Below the pieces are notes generated by a model that ran no database searches, was not told where the DNA came from, and saw only the letters and a list, made by a program, of their open reading frames with translations. The position numbers and the translations under genes were made by a program. Of a stretch of DNA of 60,964 nt, positions 25,470 to 33,948 are shown one piece after another. The stretch comes from an uncultured Burkholderiales bacterium (GTDB taxonomy: Bacteria; Pseudomonadota; Gammaproteobacteria; Burkholderiales; Burkholderiaceae_C). Within the stretch, counting starts at the first letter, position 1; every line of letters starts with the position of its first letter. The stretch spans positions 1-60,964 of the forward strand of contig CAIQHG010000054.1 of NCBI GenBank assembly GCA_903871545.1, read 5' to 3'.

Positions 25470-25501
25470 TCATCATGATTAATCTTTATCAATCATGATG
25501 A
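25470..25501. promoter_or_regulatory. 32-bp dyad with FNR-like core
   Basis: TCATCATGATT (25470-25480) and AATCATGATGA (25491-25501) are perfect inverted arms. At the same centre, 25479-25492 reads TTAAT-CTTT-ATCAA, a 9/10 match to the FNR box. It lies 21 bases upstream of the small gene starting at 25449 and 173 bases upstream of the tctC-type gene. Confidence 0.5.
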
Positions 25502-25673
25502 AGGTATGGGCTTCAAATCCGCCCTCCTAACAAACAACAGGGCTAGGTAGCAAGGATCTAGACATTCTCGCAATTCTATATCGCTACTACTATTGACTGC
25601 GCGGGCAAGTTACATTAGCCTGGCATCTGTAGATAGTTTTGATTTATTTTAACTTTGCATCCTAAAGCATTAC

Positions 25674-26711
25674 ATGATTTCATCTTTTTTTAAGCAAGAA
25701 ACCTCTTTAAATACCCTCTTTGGCAAACAAATATTTGTATTCGTGCTGGCCGTACTTTTTGGCTACTGCTTACAGACACCCGCATCTGCCCAAAGTGCAT
25801 CTCAAAGCGCTTGGCCAAATAAACCTATCCGCTGGATCATTCCTTATACACCTGGCGGTATAACGGACAGTGCAACAAGACTGGTATTACAAAAAGTTCA
25901 AGCCGATACTGGGTGGAGTTTTGTAATAGATAACAAGCCTGGCGCCAACTCAATACTGGGCGCAGATATAGCCGCCCGGGCTGCCCCCGATGGCTACACT
26001 TTTTTGACAGTCATTGGGGCACACGCCGTTAATGCCACTCTTTACGCAGGTCGCTTACCCTATGACCCCGTCAAAAGCTTTACACCTATTAGCCTAGTTG
26101 GAATTGCGCCTTTGATCATGACAGCGAACAATTCTTTACCCGCAAAGAATGTTAAAGAATTAATTGCTTATGCAAAATCTAACCCTGGCAAGATCTCATA
26201 TGGATCATCCGGGGTTGGTTCCGCCTCCCACTTGACGTTTGAACACTTAAAACAAATGTCTGGTATGGATGCAATTCACGTACCCTACAAGGGCACTTCC
26301 CCGGCACTTGCAGATCTAATGGGCGGTAGTGTCCAAATCATGACGGATACACCCAGTGCACTTATGCCCTTTGTAAGAAGTGGCAAGATAAAAGCCTTAG
26401 CAATGTTCTCGCCGAAAAGAGTGAAAGGAGCCGAGGAAGTACCCACCATTGTTGAGGCTGGAGGCCCCCCCATTGAGGGATCTACTTGGGTTCTCTTCTT
26501 AGGGCAAAACGGTGTTCCCAAAGAAATTGTGACTCGACTATCAAATGAAATCGCAAAAGCAGTTCATTCGACCGAAATTACAACTAAATTTGAGGAGTTA
26601 TCCATAGAACCAATTGGAAACACGCCTTATGAGGCAGGAAAATTTTTGGACGATGAAATCATCAAATGGTCTAAGGTTATAAACACCGCGGGGGTGAAGG
26701 CGGAGCAATAA
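25674..26711 (+). CDS. Tripartite tricarboxylate transporter receptor (TctC/Bug family)
   Basis: A periplasmic solute receptor typical of Burkholderiales, 345 aa. The signal peptide covers about 1-42 (ends PASAQSASQS). The mature protein starts WPNKPIRWIIPYTPGGITD, the Bug-family signature, and continues with PGANSILGADIAARAAPDGY and HVPYKGTSPALADLMGG. No tctA/tctB membrane genes are nearby. It is convergent with the acyl-CoA catabolic cluster and could feed it an organic acid (inference). Confidence 0.9.
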   Translation: MISSFFKQETSLNTLFGKQIFVFVLAVLFGYCLQTPASAQSASQSAWPNKPIRWIIPYTPGGITDSATRLVLQKVQADTGWSFVIDNKPGANSILGADIAARAAPDGYTFLTVIGAHAVNATLYAGRLPYDPVKSFTPISLVGIAPLIMTANNSLPAKNVKELIAYAKSNPGKISYGSSGVGSASHLTFEHLKQMSGMDAIHVPYKGTSPALADLMGGSVQIMTDTPSALMPFVRSGKIKALAMFSPKRVKGAEEVPTIVEAGGPPIEGSTWVLFLGQNGVPKEIVTRLSNEIAKAVHSTEITTKFEELSIEPIGNTPYEAGKFLDDEIIKWSKVINTAGVKAEQ

Positions 26712-26724
26712 AAAAACTACCCGC

Positions 26725-27192
26725 CTATTTAATTGTGCGTTCGCGCTTTAAGAACATCATCCAGCCCTGCATAGATGTGACGATCTCATCTTTTTGGTTT
26801 AAACATTGCCACATCATATGGACAAGCCCCGTGTTGGGTTTGCTTTTCATGGGGCGAACCTCCAATACCTCGGTTCTAAGACTGAGGACGTCCCCGGGTC
26901 TAACCGGCTTGAGCCATTTGATGTTCTCCAACCCTGGGGAGCCAAGGCTAGATGACTCAAGCAAATAGTCATCGCACATCATCTTCATCATGAAGCTGCA
27001 GGTCTGCCAACCACTGGCAATAATACCTTTAAAAATAGTTTGCTCAGCAGCTTCATGGCTAATATGGAATCTTTGCGGATCGTATTCCTTTGCAAAGTCA
27101 ATGATTTGCGCCTCCGTTACCAAACGAGACCCGAAGACTCGGACATCCCCAACTGAGAAATCTTCCCAGTAGTTTTTAAATGTTTGATTCAT
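26725..27192 (-). CDS. MaoC-like (R)-specific hydratase
   Basis: 155 residues with the hot-dog hydratase signature YDPQRFHIS holding the Asp/His active-site pair, then FKGIIASGWQTCSF and WLKPVRPGD. It probably hydrates an enoyl-CoA or other unsaturated acyl-thioester. It follows the pimD-like gene after 14 bases, the last gene of the run pimC-like, pimD-like, maoC. Confidence 0.85.
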   Translation of the reverse strand: MNQTFKNYWEDFSVGDVRVFGSRLVTEAQIIDFAKEYDPQRFHISHEAAEQTIFKGIIASGWQTCSFMMKMMCDDYLLESSSLGSPGLENIKWLKPVRPGDVLSLRTEVLEVRPMKSKPNTGLVHMMWQCLNQKDEIVTSMQGWMMFLKRERTIK

Positions 27193-27206
27193 CTTTTATA
27201 AATAGT

Positions 27207-28475
27207 TTATTGGAGATCCATTAACAAATACTCTCCAACCTTTGAGATGTGATAGTTAAAGTCACCAAAGGTTTGCGTTATGAGTGTGAGTCTTTTAAAG
27301 TAATGCGCCACACTCATTTCATGGGTTACCCCCATACCTCCGTGCAACTGGATGGCTTCTTGACCAACCTCTTTGCCTGATCTACAGATATAGGCTTTTG
27401 CAGCGCTGATGTCCCTTTGCCTTTTAACTAAGTCCACTTCTGACTGGGCTTTTACTGCAAGTATTGCCATAGAGCGGGCTTGCTCGGTGGAAGTAATCAT
27501 ATCGGCCATGCGGTGTTGCAGGGCTTGAAATTTACCAATAGGCACACCAAACTGTTTACGTGTTTTAAGATACTCAAGTGTCAGATCGCAAATTTTTGAC
27601 ATTATGCCAACGGCTTCTGCGCAAAGCGCAGCATTTGCCCATCCCAAAATATCCTCCAAAACACGAAATCCATTGCCCTGAACTGAAATTAAGTTCTCCT
27701 CATTTACAACTACATCTTTTAATTCGATATCGCTGGCCCTACTGCCGTCGTGCGTTTTGTAGCTCATCACAGATAAACCAGCTGCGTTAGTGGGAATTAA
27801 AAACAAGGAAATACCGCTTTGATCCAATGCGTCCCCAGAGGTTCTTGCTGTAACGATAATGTGATCAGCAGAATTTGCGTTTAAAACTACGCATTTTTTC
27901 CCGTTCACTCGCCATTGTTTTTTACCACTTAAGTTCAACTCGCTTAAAGTGGCCAAAGTACTTACGCAATGAGTGTCATACCTTGATTCAGGTTCTTGAT
28001 AAGCGATGGCAATTTTTAACTCTCCAATTGCTATCTTAGGAATCAAAGTGCTCTTTTGCTGCTCAGTACCGTAATGCAACAAAGCGCCGCCAGCCATAAC
28101 TACTGTGGACAAATAAGGCTCTAAACAAAGTGTTTTCCCAAAACACTCCATCACCCACATGTTATCTACTGCAATGTCGACAGTATTGGCAATATGAGGA
28201 CCGCCTACATTACTTGCTTGCCCTAAGGCCCCAGAAGTTTCAGTGGTTAAGGCCTGGACTTGGGGAACCCAGGAGTCAATCAGTCCTCCGTATTGCTCGG
28301 GAAACGTTAAGGCAAGAAGTCCCATCTCAGCGTAATGCTTCCATGCATCATCACAAAAGCCGCTAACCTGAGAGGCGAAGTTCTGTCTTTTTTCAAAGGT
28401 ATAGTTTTTTAAGAAGTATTTAAGAAGACTATCTTGCAAACTGATTTGTATTTCAGAGTATTCAAAGTTCATCAA
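27207..28475 (-). CDS. Acyl-CoA dehydrogenase, pimeloyl-CoA dehydrogenase small-subunit type
   Basis: 422 residues. The N-terminal, middle and C-terminal acyl-CoA dehydrogenase domains are present; AIAYQEPESRYD replaces the usual SEPGSGSD flavin segment and LHGGMGVTHEMSVAHYFKRL ends the fold. That pattern, and a neighbour of the PimC type, fit the small subunit of a heteromeric PimCD-like enzyme. Between EQYGGL and VMECFGK there is an extra segment of about 35 residues (DSWVPQVQAL ... VDNM) not in the relatives I know, explaining the length. It starts 16 bases after the pimC-like stop. Confidence 0.82.
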   Translation of the reverse strand: MMNFEYSEIQISLQDSLLKYFLKNYTFEKRQNFASQVSGFCDDAWKHYAEMGLLALTFPEQYGGLIDSWVPQVQALTTETSGALGQASNVGGPHIANTVDIAVDNMWVMECFGKTLCLEPYLSTVVMAGGALLHYGTEQQKSTLIPKIAIGELKIAIAYQEPESRYDTHCVSTLATLSELNLSGKKQWRVNGKKCVVLNANSADHIIVTARTSGDALDQSGISLFLIPTNAAGLSVMSYKTHDGSRASDIELKDVVVNEENLISVQGNGFRVLEDILGWANAALCAEAVGIMSKICDLTLEYLKTRKQFGVPIGKFQALQHRMADMITSTEQARSMAILAVKAQSEVDLVKRQRDISAAKAYICRSGKEVGQEAIQLHGGMGVTHEMSVAHYFKRLTLITQTFGDFNYHISKVGEYLLMDLQ

Positions 28476-28491
28476 TATCTCTCAGTAAGGG

Positions 28492-29694
28492 TTAAAGATC
28501 GAGCATCATCTTACTGATGATGTTTCTTTGAATTTCATTAGAACCGCCGTAGATTGTGGTCTTTCGGTAATTAAAGTACGCGCCGGAGAGAGCGGCTCCA
28601 AAATCGGGATATGAGCTCAAACCAGTAGGCGCAACCCAATCTAATGAGAGGGCCTCTTTTAGATGAACAGCGCTATAAGGTCCAAGAATTTGCATTTGCA
28701 ACTCAGTCAGTTGCTGCTGTATCTCAGCTCCTTTTATCTTAAGCAATGAGGCTTGGGGACCAACCCCGTTCTTATCCTGGGAATTAATCACACGCAAATT
28801 AGTGATTTCTAGGGCGTTGAGTTCTATCTGCAAATTTGCAATCTGGTCTCTAAATCTTTGATCGTCAATCATCCTACCCTTTGGACCACGTTGGAGCTTT
28901 GCCAACTTGATCAATCGATTGAGCTCGCGCTTTGATTTCCCAATTTGTGCAATGTTTGTTCTCTCATGCCCGAGTAAATATTTTGCGTAAGTCCATCCCT
29001 TGTTTTCTTCCCCAACAAGATTTTCGACGGGAACTTCCACGTTATCAAACCAGACCTCGTTAATTTCATGCTCTCCGTCTAACATGATGATAGGGCGAAC
29101 GCTCACGCCGGGCGATTTCATATCAATCAGCAAAAATGAAATGCCCTCTTGCTGCCTACCTTCAGTGTTGGTTCTTACCAAGCAAAAGATCATATTCGCA
29201 TGCTGTGCCAAAGTTGTCCATGTCTTTTGCCCATTAACTATGTAATGTTGACCAACCCTTTTTGCCTGGGTTTTTAAAGATGCGAGATCAGAGCCAGAGC
29301 CTGGTTCCGAATATCCTTGGCACCACCAATCCTGTCCTTGGATAATCTTGGGCAAGTAATGTTTCTTTTGATGTTGATTGCCAAAAGCCATTATCACTGG
29401 AGCAACCATCTTAAGTCCGAATGGCGGTTGAAGGGGGGCGTTAGCATTGGCACACTCCTCCTCAAAGATATGCTGCTCAGTCGTGCTCCAACCCGTTCCC
29501 CCAAACTCGGTGGGCCAAGACGATGCACCCCATCCCTTTGCATAAAGGATTTTTTGCCACTCAATCACATCTACTGGATCAATGGGAAAACCCATAGATA
29601 CACGCTTTGAGGCATTGGATGGAATGTTAGAGATGAGAAATTTTCGGACCTCGTCTCGAAATTCCATTTCTTTTTCTGTAAAAGATAAGTCCAA
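28492..29694 (-). CDS. Acyl-CoA dehydrogenase, pimeloyl-CoA dehydrogenase large-subunit type
   Basis: 400 residues. FAD-dependent alpha-beta dehydrogenation of an acyl-CoA is expected. GYSEPGSGSDLASLKT, NGQKTWTTLAQHANMIFCLV and the C-terminal TIYGGSNEIQRNIISKM are family hallmarks, and the FEEECANANAP segment and WWCQGYSEP are typical of PimC-like proteins. First of the three-gene catabolic unit, with the pimD-like and maoC genes. Confidence 0.86.
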   Translation of the reverse strand: MDLSFTEKEMEFRDEVRKFLISNIPSNASKRVSMGFPIDPVDVIEWQKILYAKGWGASSWPTEFGGTGWSTTEQHIFEEECANANAPLQPPFGLKMVAPVIMAFGNQHQKKHYLPKIIQGQDWWCQGYSEPGSGSDLASLKTQAKRVGQHYIVNGQKTWTTLAQHANMIFCLVRTNTEGRQQEGISFLLIDMKSPGVSVRPIIMLDGEHEINEVWFDNVEVPVENLVGEENKGWTYAKYLLGHERTNIAQIGKSKRELNRLIKLAKLQRGPKGRMIDDQRFRDQIANLQIELNALEITNLRVINSQDKNGVGPQASLLKIKGAEIQQQLTELQMQILGPYSAVHLKEALSLDWVAPTGLSSYPDFGAALSGAYFNYRKTTIYGGSNEIQRNIISKMMLDL

Positions 29695-29935
29695 GATTTA
29701 ACCTTTCTTTAAAATCATTTCAAACTATTTTTTCAACACTTGCCAGGGCTGCATAAAGTAATTAATAAAGACTCGGGGGAGTCCAATTTTTTCTACATTC
29801 AAATTAACCTAAATCATTATGCGTAATCACTCAAAACCATGTCAATAGTGCTATCCCTTTGCAAAAATGAAAACCTTTTAACTCACCTATAAGCTCGCCT
29901 CCTTTTTCACTAAGGGCAAGCAAAAAAATAACCTA

Positions 29936-31288
29936 TTACAGTACGTAATGTCCAGTCAAGACAGAAGGTAACCAAGTTGAAAACATGGGCACATAGGTTA
30001 CCAATGATATTGCCACAAAAATAGCCAAATAGTAGGGCCAAGCGGTCTTGGTTGCCTCACCTATTGAGATGTTACCGATTGCACAACCAATAAACTGAAC
30101 AGAGCCCACGGGGGGGTGCACTAGTCCTAAGGCGCAATTAAGTAATAACATCATTCCAAATTGAACAGGTCCTACTCCCATTTGAATTGCTAGGGGTAAA
30201 AAAAGCGGTGTAGTGATCAAAATATGAGCCGCCATATCAAGGAAGATACCTAAAAATATCTGAATGATATTGATGTAAAGCAACATTATCCAAGGAGTAT
30301 GAGTCGCATTCAGCAAAGCTTGCTCGATCACATCTGGAATTTCAAGAAATGCCATTTGATAGCGAAGCATGTTAGAAACTCCAATCAACAGCAAAATAAC
30401 TCCTGTGGTTTTGGAGGCTTTTGCTAAAGATTTATAAAGCTTTTCAAAACTCATTGTTCGGTAGATTACTAGAGTCAAAAGCAGAGCATATGCAACTGCA
30501 ATGGCAGCAGCCTCAGTCGCAGTTGCTATACCCATTAATATGCAAATTAGTATGATTGCGACTACACCTAAGCCGGGCAAAGAGGCAATAAAACAGCGCA
30601 AAACTTCTGCCCATCCGGGAAACTTTTCGATCTTAGTGGACCCATCATCACGCTTGGGATAGCCGTACTTTACGGCTTGCCAATAAGCGGTTATCAACAT
30701 ACAAACCATGATCCAAAATACGGGTATCAACCCAGCAAACATTAGATCCCCAATGGATACACCGCGTATAACGTGACCGTCTATGACGCCCGTTGCTGCT
30801 TGGGCAGCAAATGCGTAAATAATCATATTGTGTGAGGTAGGCATCAAAGCGCCAGAAAGGGATGCATGCGTGGTGACATTTACAGCGTAAGCTGCGCTGT
30901 ACCCCTCCCTCTTCATAATTGGTATCATGACACCGCCCATGGCTGAAGTGTCAGCAACTGGGGAACCCGAAACACCACCAAATAAGGTAGATGCAACTAC
31001 ATTAGCCAAACCCAGGCCCCCCCTCCAGTGACCAACTAAACTTCGAGCAAAACTTACAATCTTGTCCGCAATTCCACCGTGCAGCATTAATTCACCGGAG
31101 AATATAAAAAACGGTATCGCAAGAAACGAAAACACATTCATACCCGAAGTCATCATTTGTATCGCAGTCTCAAAGGGCAAATCTTCCACGTAAAAGGTGG
31201 CAATACAGCTCAATCCAATAGAAAAAGCAACGGGTACGCCAAGCCCCAAAAACAAGAGGAAGCTTAAACAAAGAACTGTTAATGCCAT
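29936..31288 (-). CDS. dctM: TRAP transporter large permease
   Basis: Membrane subunit of a sodium-driven organic acid importer; 450 residues, about 12 hydrophobic segments. Typical DctM sequences are GVPVAFSIGLS at the start, PFFIFSGELMLHGGIADKIV, GGVSGSPVADTSAMGGVMIP and HPPVGSVQF. It overlaps dctQ by 10 bases. No dctP receptor gene is found in the window, which is unusual; the receptor is elsewhere or lost. Confidence 0.92.
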   Translation of the reverse strand: MALTVLCLSFLLFLGLGVPVAFSIGLSCIATFYVEDLPFETAIQMMTSGMNVFSFLAIPFFIFSGELMLHGGIADKIVSFARSLVGHWRGGLGLANVVASTLFGGVSGSPVADTSAMGGVMIPIMKREGYSAAYAVNVTTHASLSGALMPTSHNMIIYAFAAQAATGVIDGHVIRGVSIGDLMFAGLIPVFWIMVCMLITAYWQAVKYGYPKRDDGSTKIEKFPGWAEVLRCFIASLPGLGVVAIILICILMGIATATEAAAIAVAYALLLTLVIYRTMSFEKLYKSLAKASKTTGVILLLIGVSNMLRYQMAFLEIPDVIEQALLNATHTPWIMLLYINIIQIFLGIFLDMAAHILITTPLFLPLAIQMGVGPVQFGMMLLLNCALGLVHPPVGSVQFIGCAIGNISIGEATKTAWPYYLAIFVAISLVTYVPMFSTWLPSVLTGHYVL

Positions 31289-31773
31289 GATGGGACCACT
31301 TTTACTGAGTGAAAAATCGCAAAAATATGTTCAATGCTAAAAAGCGTTATCAAAACTCCTGCAGCAATAACGGGTAAGTAGCGTATGGCCTCAGACAGAC
31401 CAAGTGTTGGAATCGTATTGTTAAAAGTGGAGATACCCATCTCAATACCCCCAACGAATAATGCAATTGCAAATAAAATGGACAACATATGAACAAGTAT
31501 TTTGCAACTCTTTTGAAGATTGGGTGACAGCAATTCAACCAGTGAGTCAAGGCCAATGTGGCCCGCGTCCCTAACGCCCGCAGAGGCGCCAAACATAGCA
31601 ACTGAGATCACCAATAAAAGCGCCAATTGCTCCACGTAGGGGGGAGCATTATTAAAAACATATCTCATAATTACCCCGTATATAACGAAAACGAGTAATC
31701 CAACAAGAGATAGGCTGGCCAAGTACATGACCCATCTGGATAGGCGACTATTGAGGGCGGTTAAAAAAAACAT
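31279..31773 (-). CDS. dctQ: TRAP transporter small permease
   Basis: 164 residues with four predicted transmembrane helices and the typical YGVIMRYVFNNAPPYVEQLA segment, as in DctQ proteins. It forms the membrane complex with DctM, with which it overlaps (31279-31288). First gene of the pair; dctP is missing upstream. Confidence 0.88.
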   Translation of the reverse strand: MFFLTALNSRLSRWVMYLASLSLVGLLVFVIYGVIMRYVFNNAPPYVEQLALLLVISVAMFGASAGVRDAGHIGLDSLVELLSPNLQKSCKILVHMLSILFAIALFVGGIEMGISTFNNTIPTLGLSEAIRYLPVIAAGVLITLFSIEHIFAIFHSVKVVPSWH

Positions 31774-32213
31774 CAGGTTCGTGGTTTTAAAATAGGCTTG
31801 AAAACAAACTAGTAAATACCCCTATAAAGGAGAGTTTAACAATTAAAAATCTATTTTAACCACGAAACAAAACTCAAAACACTAGGTGCGTTAAATTGAG
31901 AAATGTTTACCCTGACAATCATCAGAGTGATTAGGATAAAGCGTAAGCAGTGATTACAGCAATTAAGATGGGTTTCTTGGTAGCGCAGAACTGAAGGGCA
32001 TTGAAGTTTTTTTAAGAAACGATACTCTAAGCCAAAAGCTAACCCACGATTGATTGCGAATCAACATAAAATCCCATACAAGTCGGACTTTCCCGATTGA
32101 ATTTTTATAAAACCAATTACAAAACTCAGCTCACTAGGCTAGCTTTTAACGCAGAACGTCAAGTTGGGAACTTCATCCCCTTTAATTATTCAATTTTAGT
32201 AAAGCGCAACGAA
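31774..32213. other. Gene-free intergenic region
   Basis: No convincing reading frame. TTGATTGCGAATCAA (32050-32064) is a perfect dyad but its half-sites are five bases apart instead of four, so it is not a standard FNR box. The dctQM promoter should lie near 31780-31850 on the minus strand. Confidence 0.5.
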
Positions 32214-32702
32214 CTAACTTGTATGATTTAAGATAGAGGTGGCTGTATCGATATCTAGTTGGTCTCCGTGGATGATCATTAAAAATTGGTCAGACTTTAT
32301 AGCCAATTCATATTTAATAATTAAGTCTGCCGAAACACCTAAATCGCTCAGCGCAGCGCCCAAAGCTGAAACACCTCCCACCACCAAAGCGCCCTCTAGC
32401 GCTGAAACTAGGACCGAAACAAATGGTCCAGCCATACCTAGAAGCCCAAATCCTGGTATAAAAAATACCGCGGGCAAGAAAAGCATTCCCCAAAGGCCCC
32501 CCCAAAATGCACCTGTGGTACCCCATAACTTGATTTTGTCATTCGTTGTGTAAAAACCGATTGGATGCTCCTCACTGTGAAACCCTTTTCCAATAATAGA
32601 TATTTTTTTGATATCAAATTGGTGACCGTTTAATAATTTGATTGCCTTATCAACCTCCTGATGAGACTTAAAAATAAAATGGCCTGCTAAATTTGTTGAC
32701 AT
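32214..32702 (-). CDS. General stress protein 17M-like membrane protein
   Basis: 162 residues. The N-terminal GSP17M-like alpha-beta domain (about 8-45; HQEVDKAIKLLNGHQFDIKK, then ISIIGKGFHSEEHPIGFYT) is followed by a Gly-rich double hydrophobic segment (about 60-120; GAFWGGLWGMLFLPAVFFIP and GALVVGGVSALGAALSDLG), then KYELAIKSDQFLMIIHG. Proteins of this plan are annotated as general stress or DUF1269-like proteins; function unproven. It lies 65 bases after the BON-domain gene on the same strand and likely shares its FNR-controlled promoter. Confidence 0.8.
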   Translation of the reverse strand: MSTNLAGHFIFKSHQEVDKAIKLLNGHQFDIKKISIIGKGFHSEEHPIGFYTTNDKIKLWGTTGAFWGGLWGMLFLPAVFFIPGFGLLGMAGPFVSVLVSALEGALVVGGVSALGAALSDLGVSADLIIKYELAIKSDQFLMIIHGDQLDIDTATSILNHTS

Positions 32703-32767
32703 TAAAATAATCCTTGCTTTTTTCGGGGAGGGGGGGAACTAGTATCTAAGTCGTTCGACCTTATTAA

Positions 32768-33424
32768 TTAAAGGTCAAACATTTCTAATTTATCGACTAC
32801 TTTAGATACATCTCTGTTAGCCCATACTGCGTGCTTAACAATGGCTCTTTCGTTCCAAGAGTGGACTTTACCGGTTAAGGTAACCTCTCCCCCGTCGACG
32901 GACACATTTATATCGGAAGCATCAGTCAGTGCTCTGCGGTTTAAAGCATCAAGAATTTCAGTTTTAACCACAGATTTTGAAATATCTTTTTTAATTGTAA
33001 TTTGATCGCTTATGCCGACAACCCCCATTAGATGGGTTATAGAGGAGTTTAATAAGGATCTTTGGTGATGCCACTTCACCTGTCCGCTTAAAGTAACCCA
33101 GCCCTTTTCGACTTTAACTTGGATACTATCTTTAGAAATGAGAGATGACCAATTAATAATATTATCAATAGTACGAGCTATGTCAGCATCTGTTTTAATG
33201 GTGCTTCCAGGCAATTTAACCTCGATTTCCATTGCAACTCCGTGAACACCGGACACTCTTTGAGTAGCTTTTTCGGCGTGATATTTCTCAAAATAATTGT
33301 CGACATTTCCCGTTAACGTAACTATCCCGTCTTTTACAGAAACACCGATTCCGGCTTCATTAACCGTTGCTTCATACTTTAACTCTTCAATAACTTCTTT
33401 TTGTAATTGCGCATCTGTTTTCAT
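32768..33424 (-). CDS. Triple BON-domain protein (OsmY-like)
   Basis: 218 residues made of three BON domains (about 4-72, 77-146, 150-216), each with the pattern GVSVKDGIVTLTGNVDNYFE, VEKGWVTLSGQVKWHHQR or VSVDGGEVTLTGKVHSWNER. BON domains bind phospholipid and the OsmY relatives protect the envelope in stress. It lacks an obvious signal peptide, so it may be cytoplasmic, unlike OsmY. A perfect FNR box is centred 64 bases upstream of the start, so it is likely induced under low oxygen with the downstream stress gene. Confidence 0.9.
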   Translation of the reverse strand: MKTDAQLQKEVIEELKYEATVNEAGIGVSVKDGIVTLTGNVDNYFEKYHAEKATQRVSGVHGVAMEIEVKLPGSTIKTDADIARTIDNIINWSSLISKDSIQVKVEKGWVTLSGQVKWHHQRSLLNSSITHLMGVVGISDQITIKKDISKSVVKTEILDALNRRALTDASDINVSVDGGEVTLTGKVHSWNERAIVKHAVWANRDVSKVVDKLEMFDL

Positions 33425-33481
33425 ATTATTTCCACAAAATAGTAAAGATAAACTAATATATTCTTTATCGATTTTTAGTTA

Positions 33482-33495
33482 TTGATAAAAATCAA
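33482..33495. promoter_or_regulatory. Perfect FNR/Anr box upstream of the BON gene
   Basis: TTGAT-AAAA-ATCAA is an exact match to the FNR consensus, centred 64 bases before the BON ATG. That position allows a class II site at -41.5 of a promoter starting about 23 bases before the ATG. Confidence 0.75.
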
Positions 33496-33948
33496 AAAAA
33501 ATAGAAATCAGATTCTTTAAATTTAAACACCACAACTTCTCTCACATCCAATAACGATACTTCAAACGATCTCAACTAGTTGATTTGATTAAGAAATGAG
33601 ATAGTTTTTCATGCATAGATTTCAACTTAAATGCAAAATGAAGAGGCTTCAATTACTTTCTTGCGATTCGCATTACTCCTCTAGTAGAGTCGTTATTTCT
33701 TAAGTATTGGATTTTTTTATACGAGTAAGTGGCCTTTGGTTTTTCAAAAAATACCTAGATTGCAAAATCAAAGACTTCTCTTGTTTCGATTAGAAAATAT
33801 TTCAATCACAAGGCTTATCAAGGTTGGGGCTAGCAAAGCTAAATAGCGCTCTTGGGTTTTACAAACTGCAACTGCTGCTAAGAGCATGAGTTTGAGGAGC
33901 ACTTCGAAGGTGCTACATGAGCCGCCTGTAAAAAAAGTAAGGTCTCAA
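33496..33948. other. AT-rich gene-free region
   Basis: I see no open frame or RNA gene. AGCAC/GTGCT around 33899-33914 is a short hairpin without a T-run. It separates the BON/stress pair from the secreted-protein region and may mark the island border. Confidence 0.45.

Noticed and set aside
32050..32064. TTGATTGCGAATCAA as FNR box
   Set aside because: Half-sites are five bases apart instead of four, so FNR would not fit.
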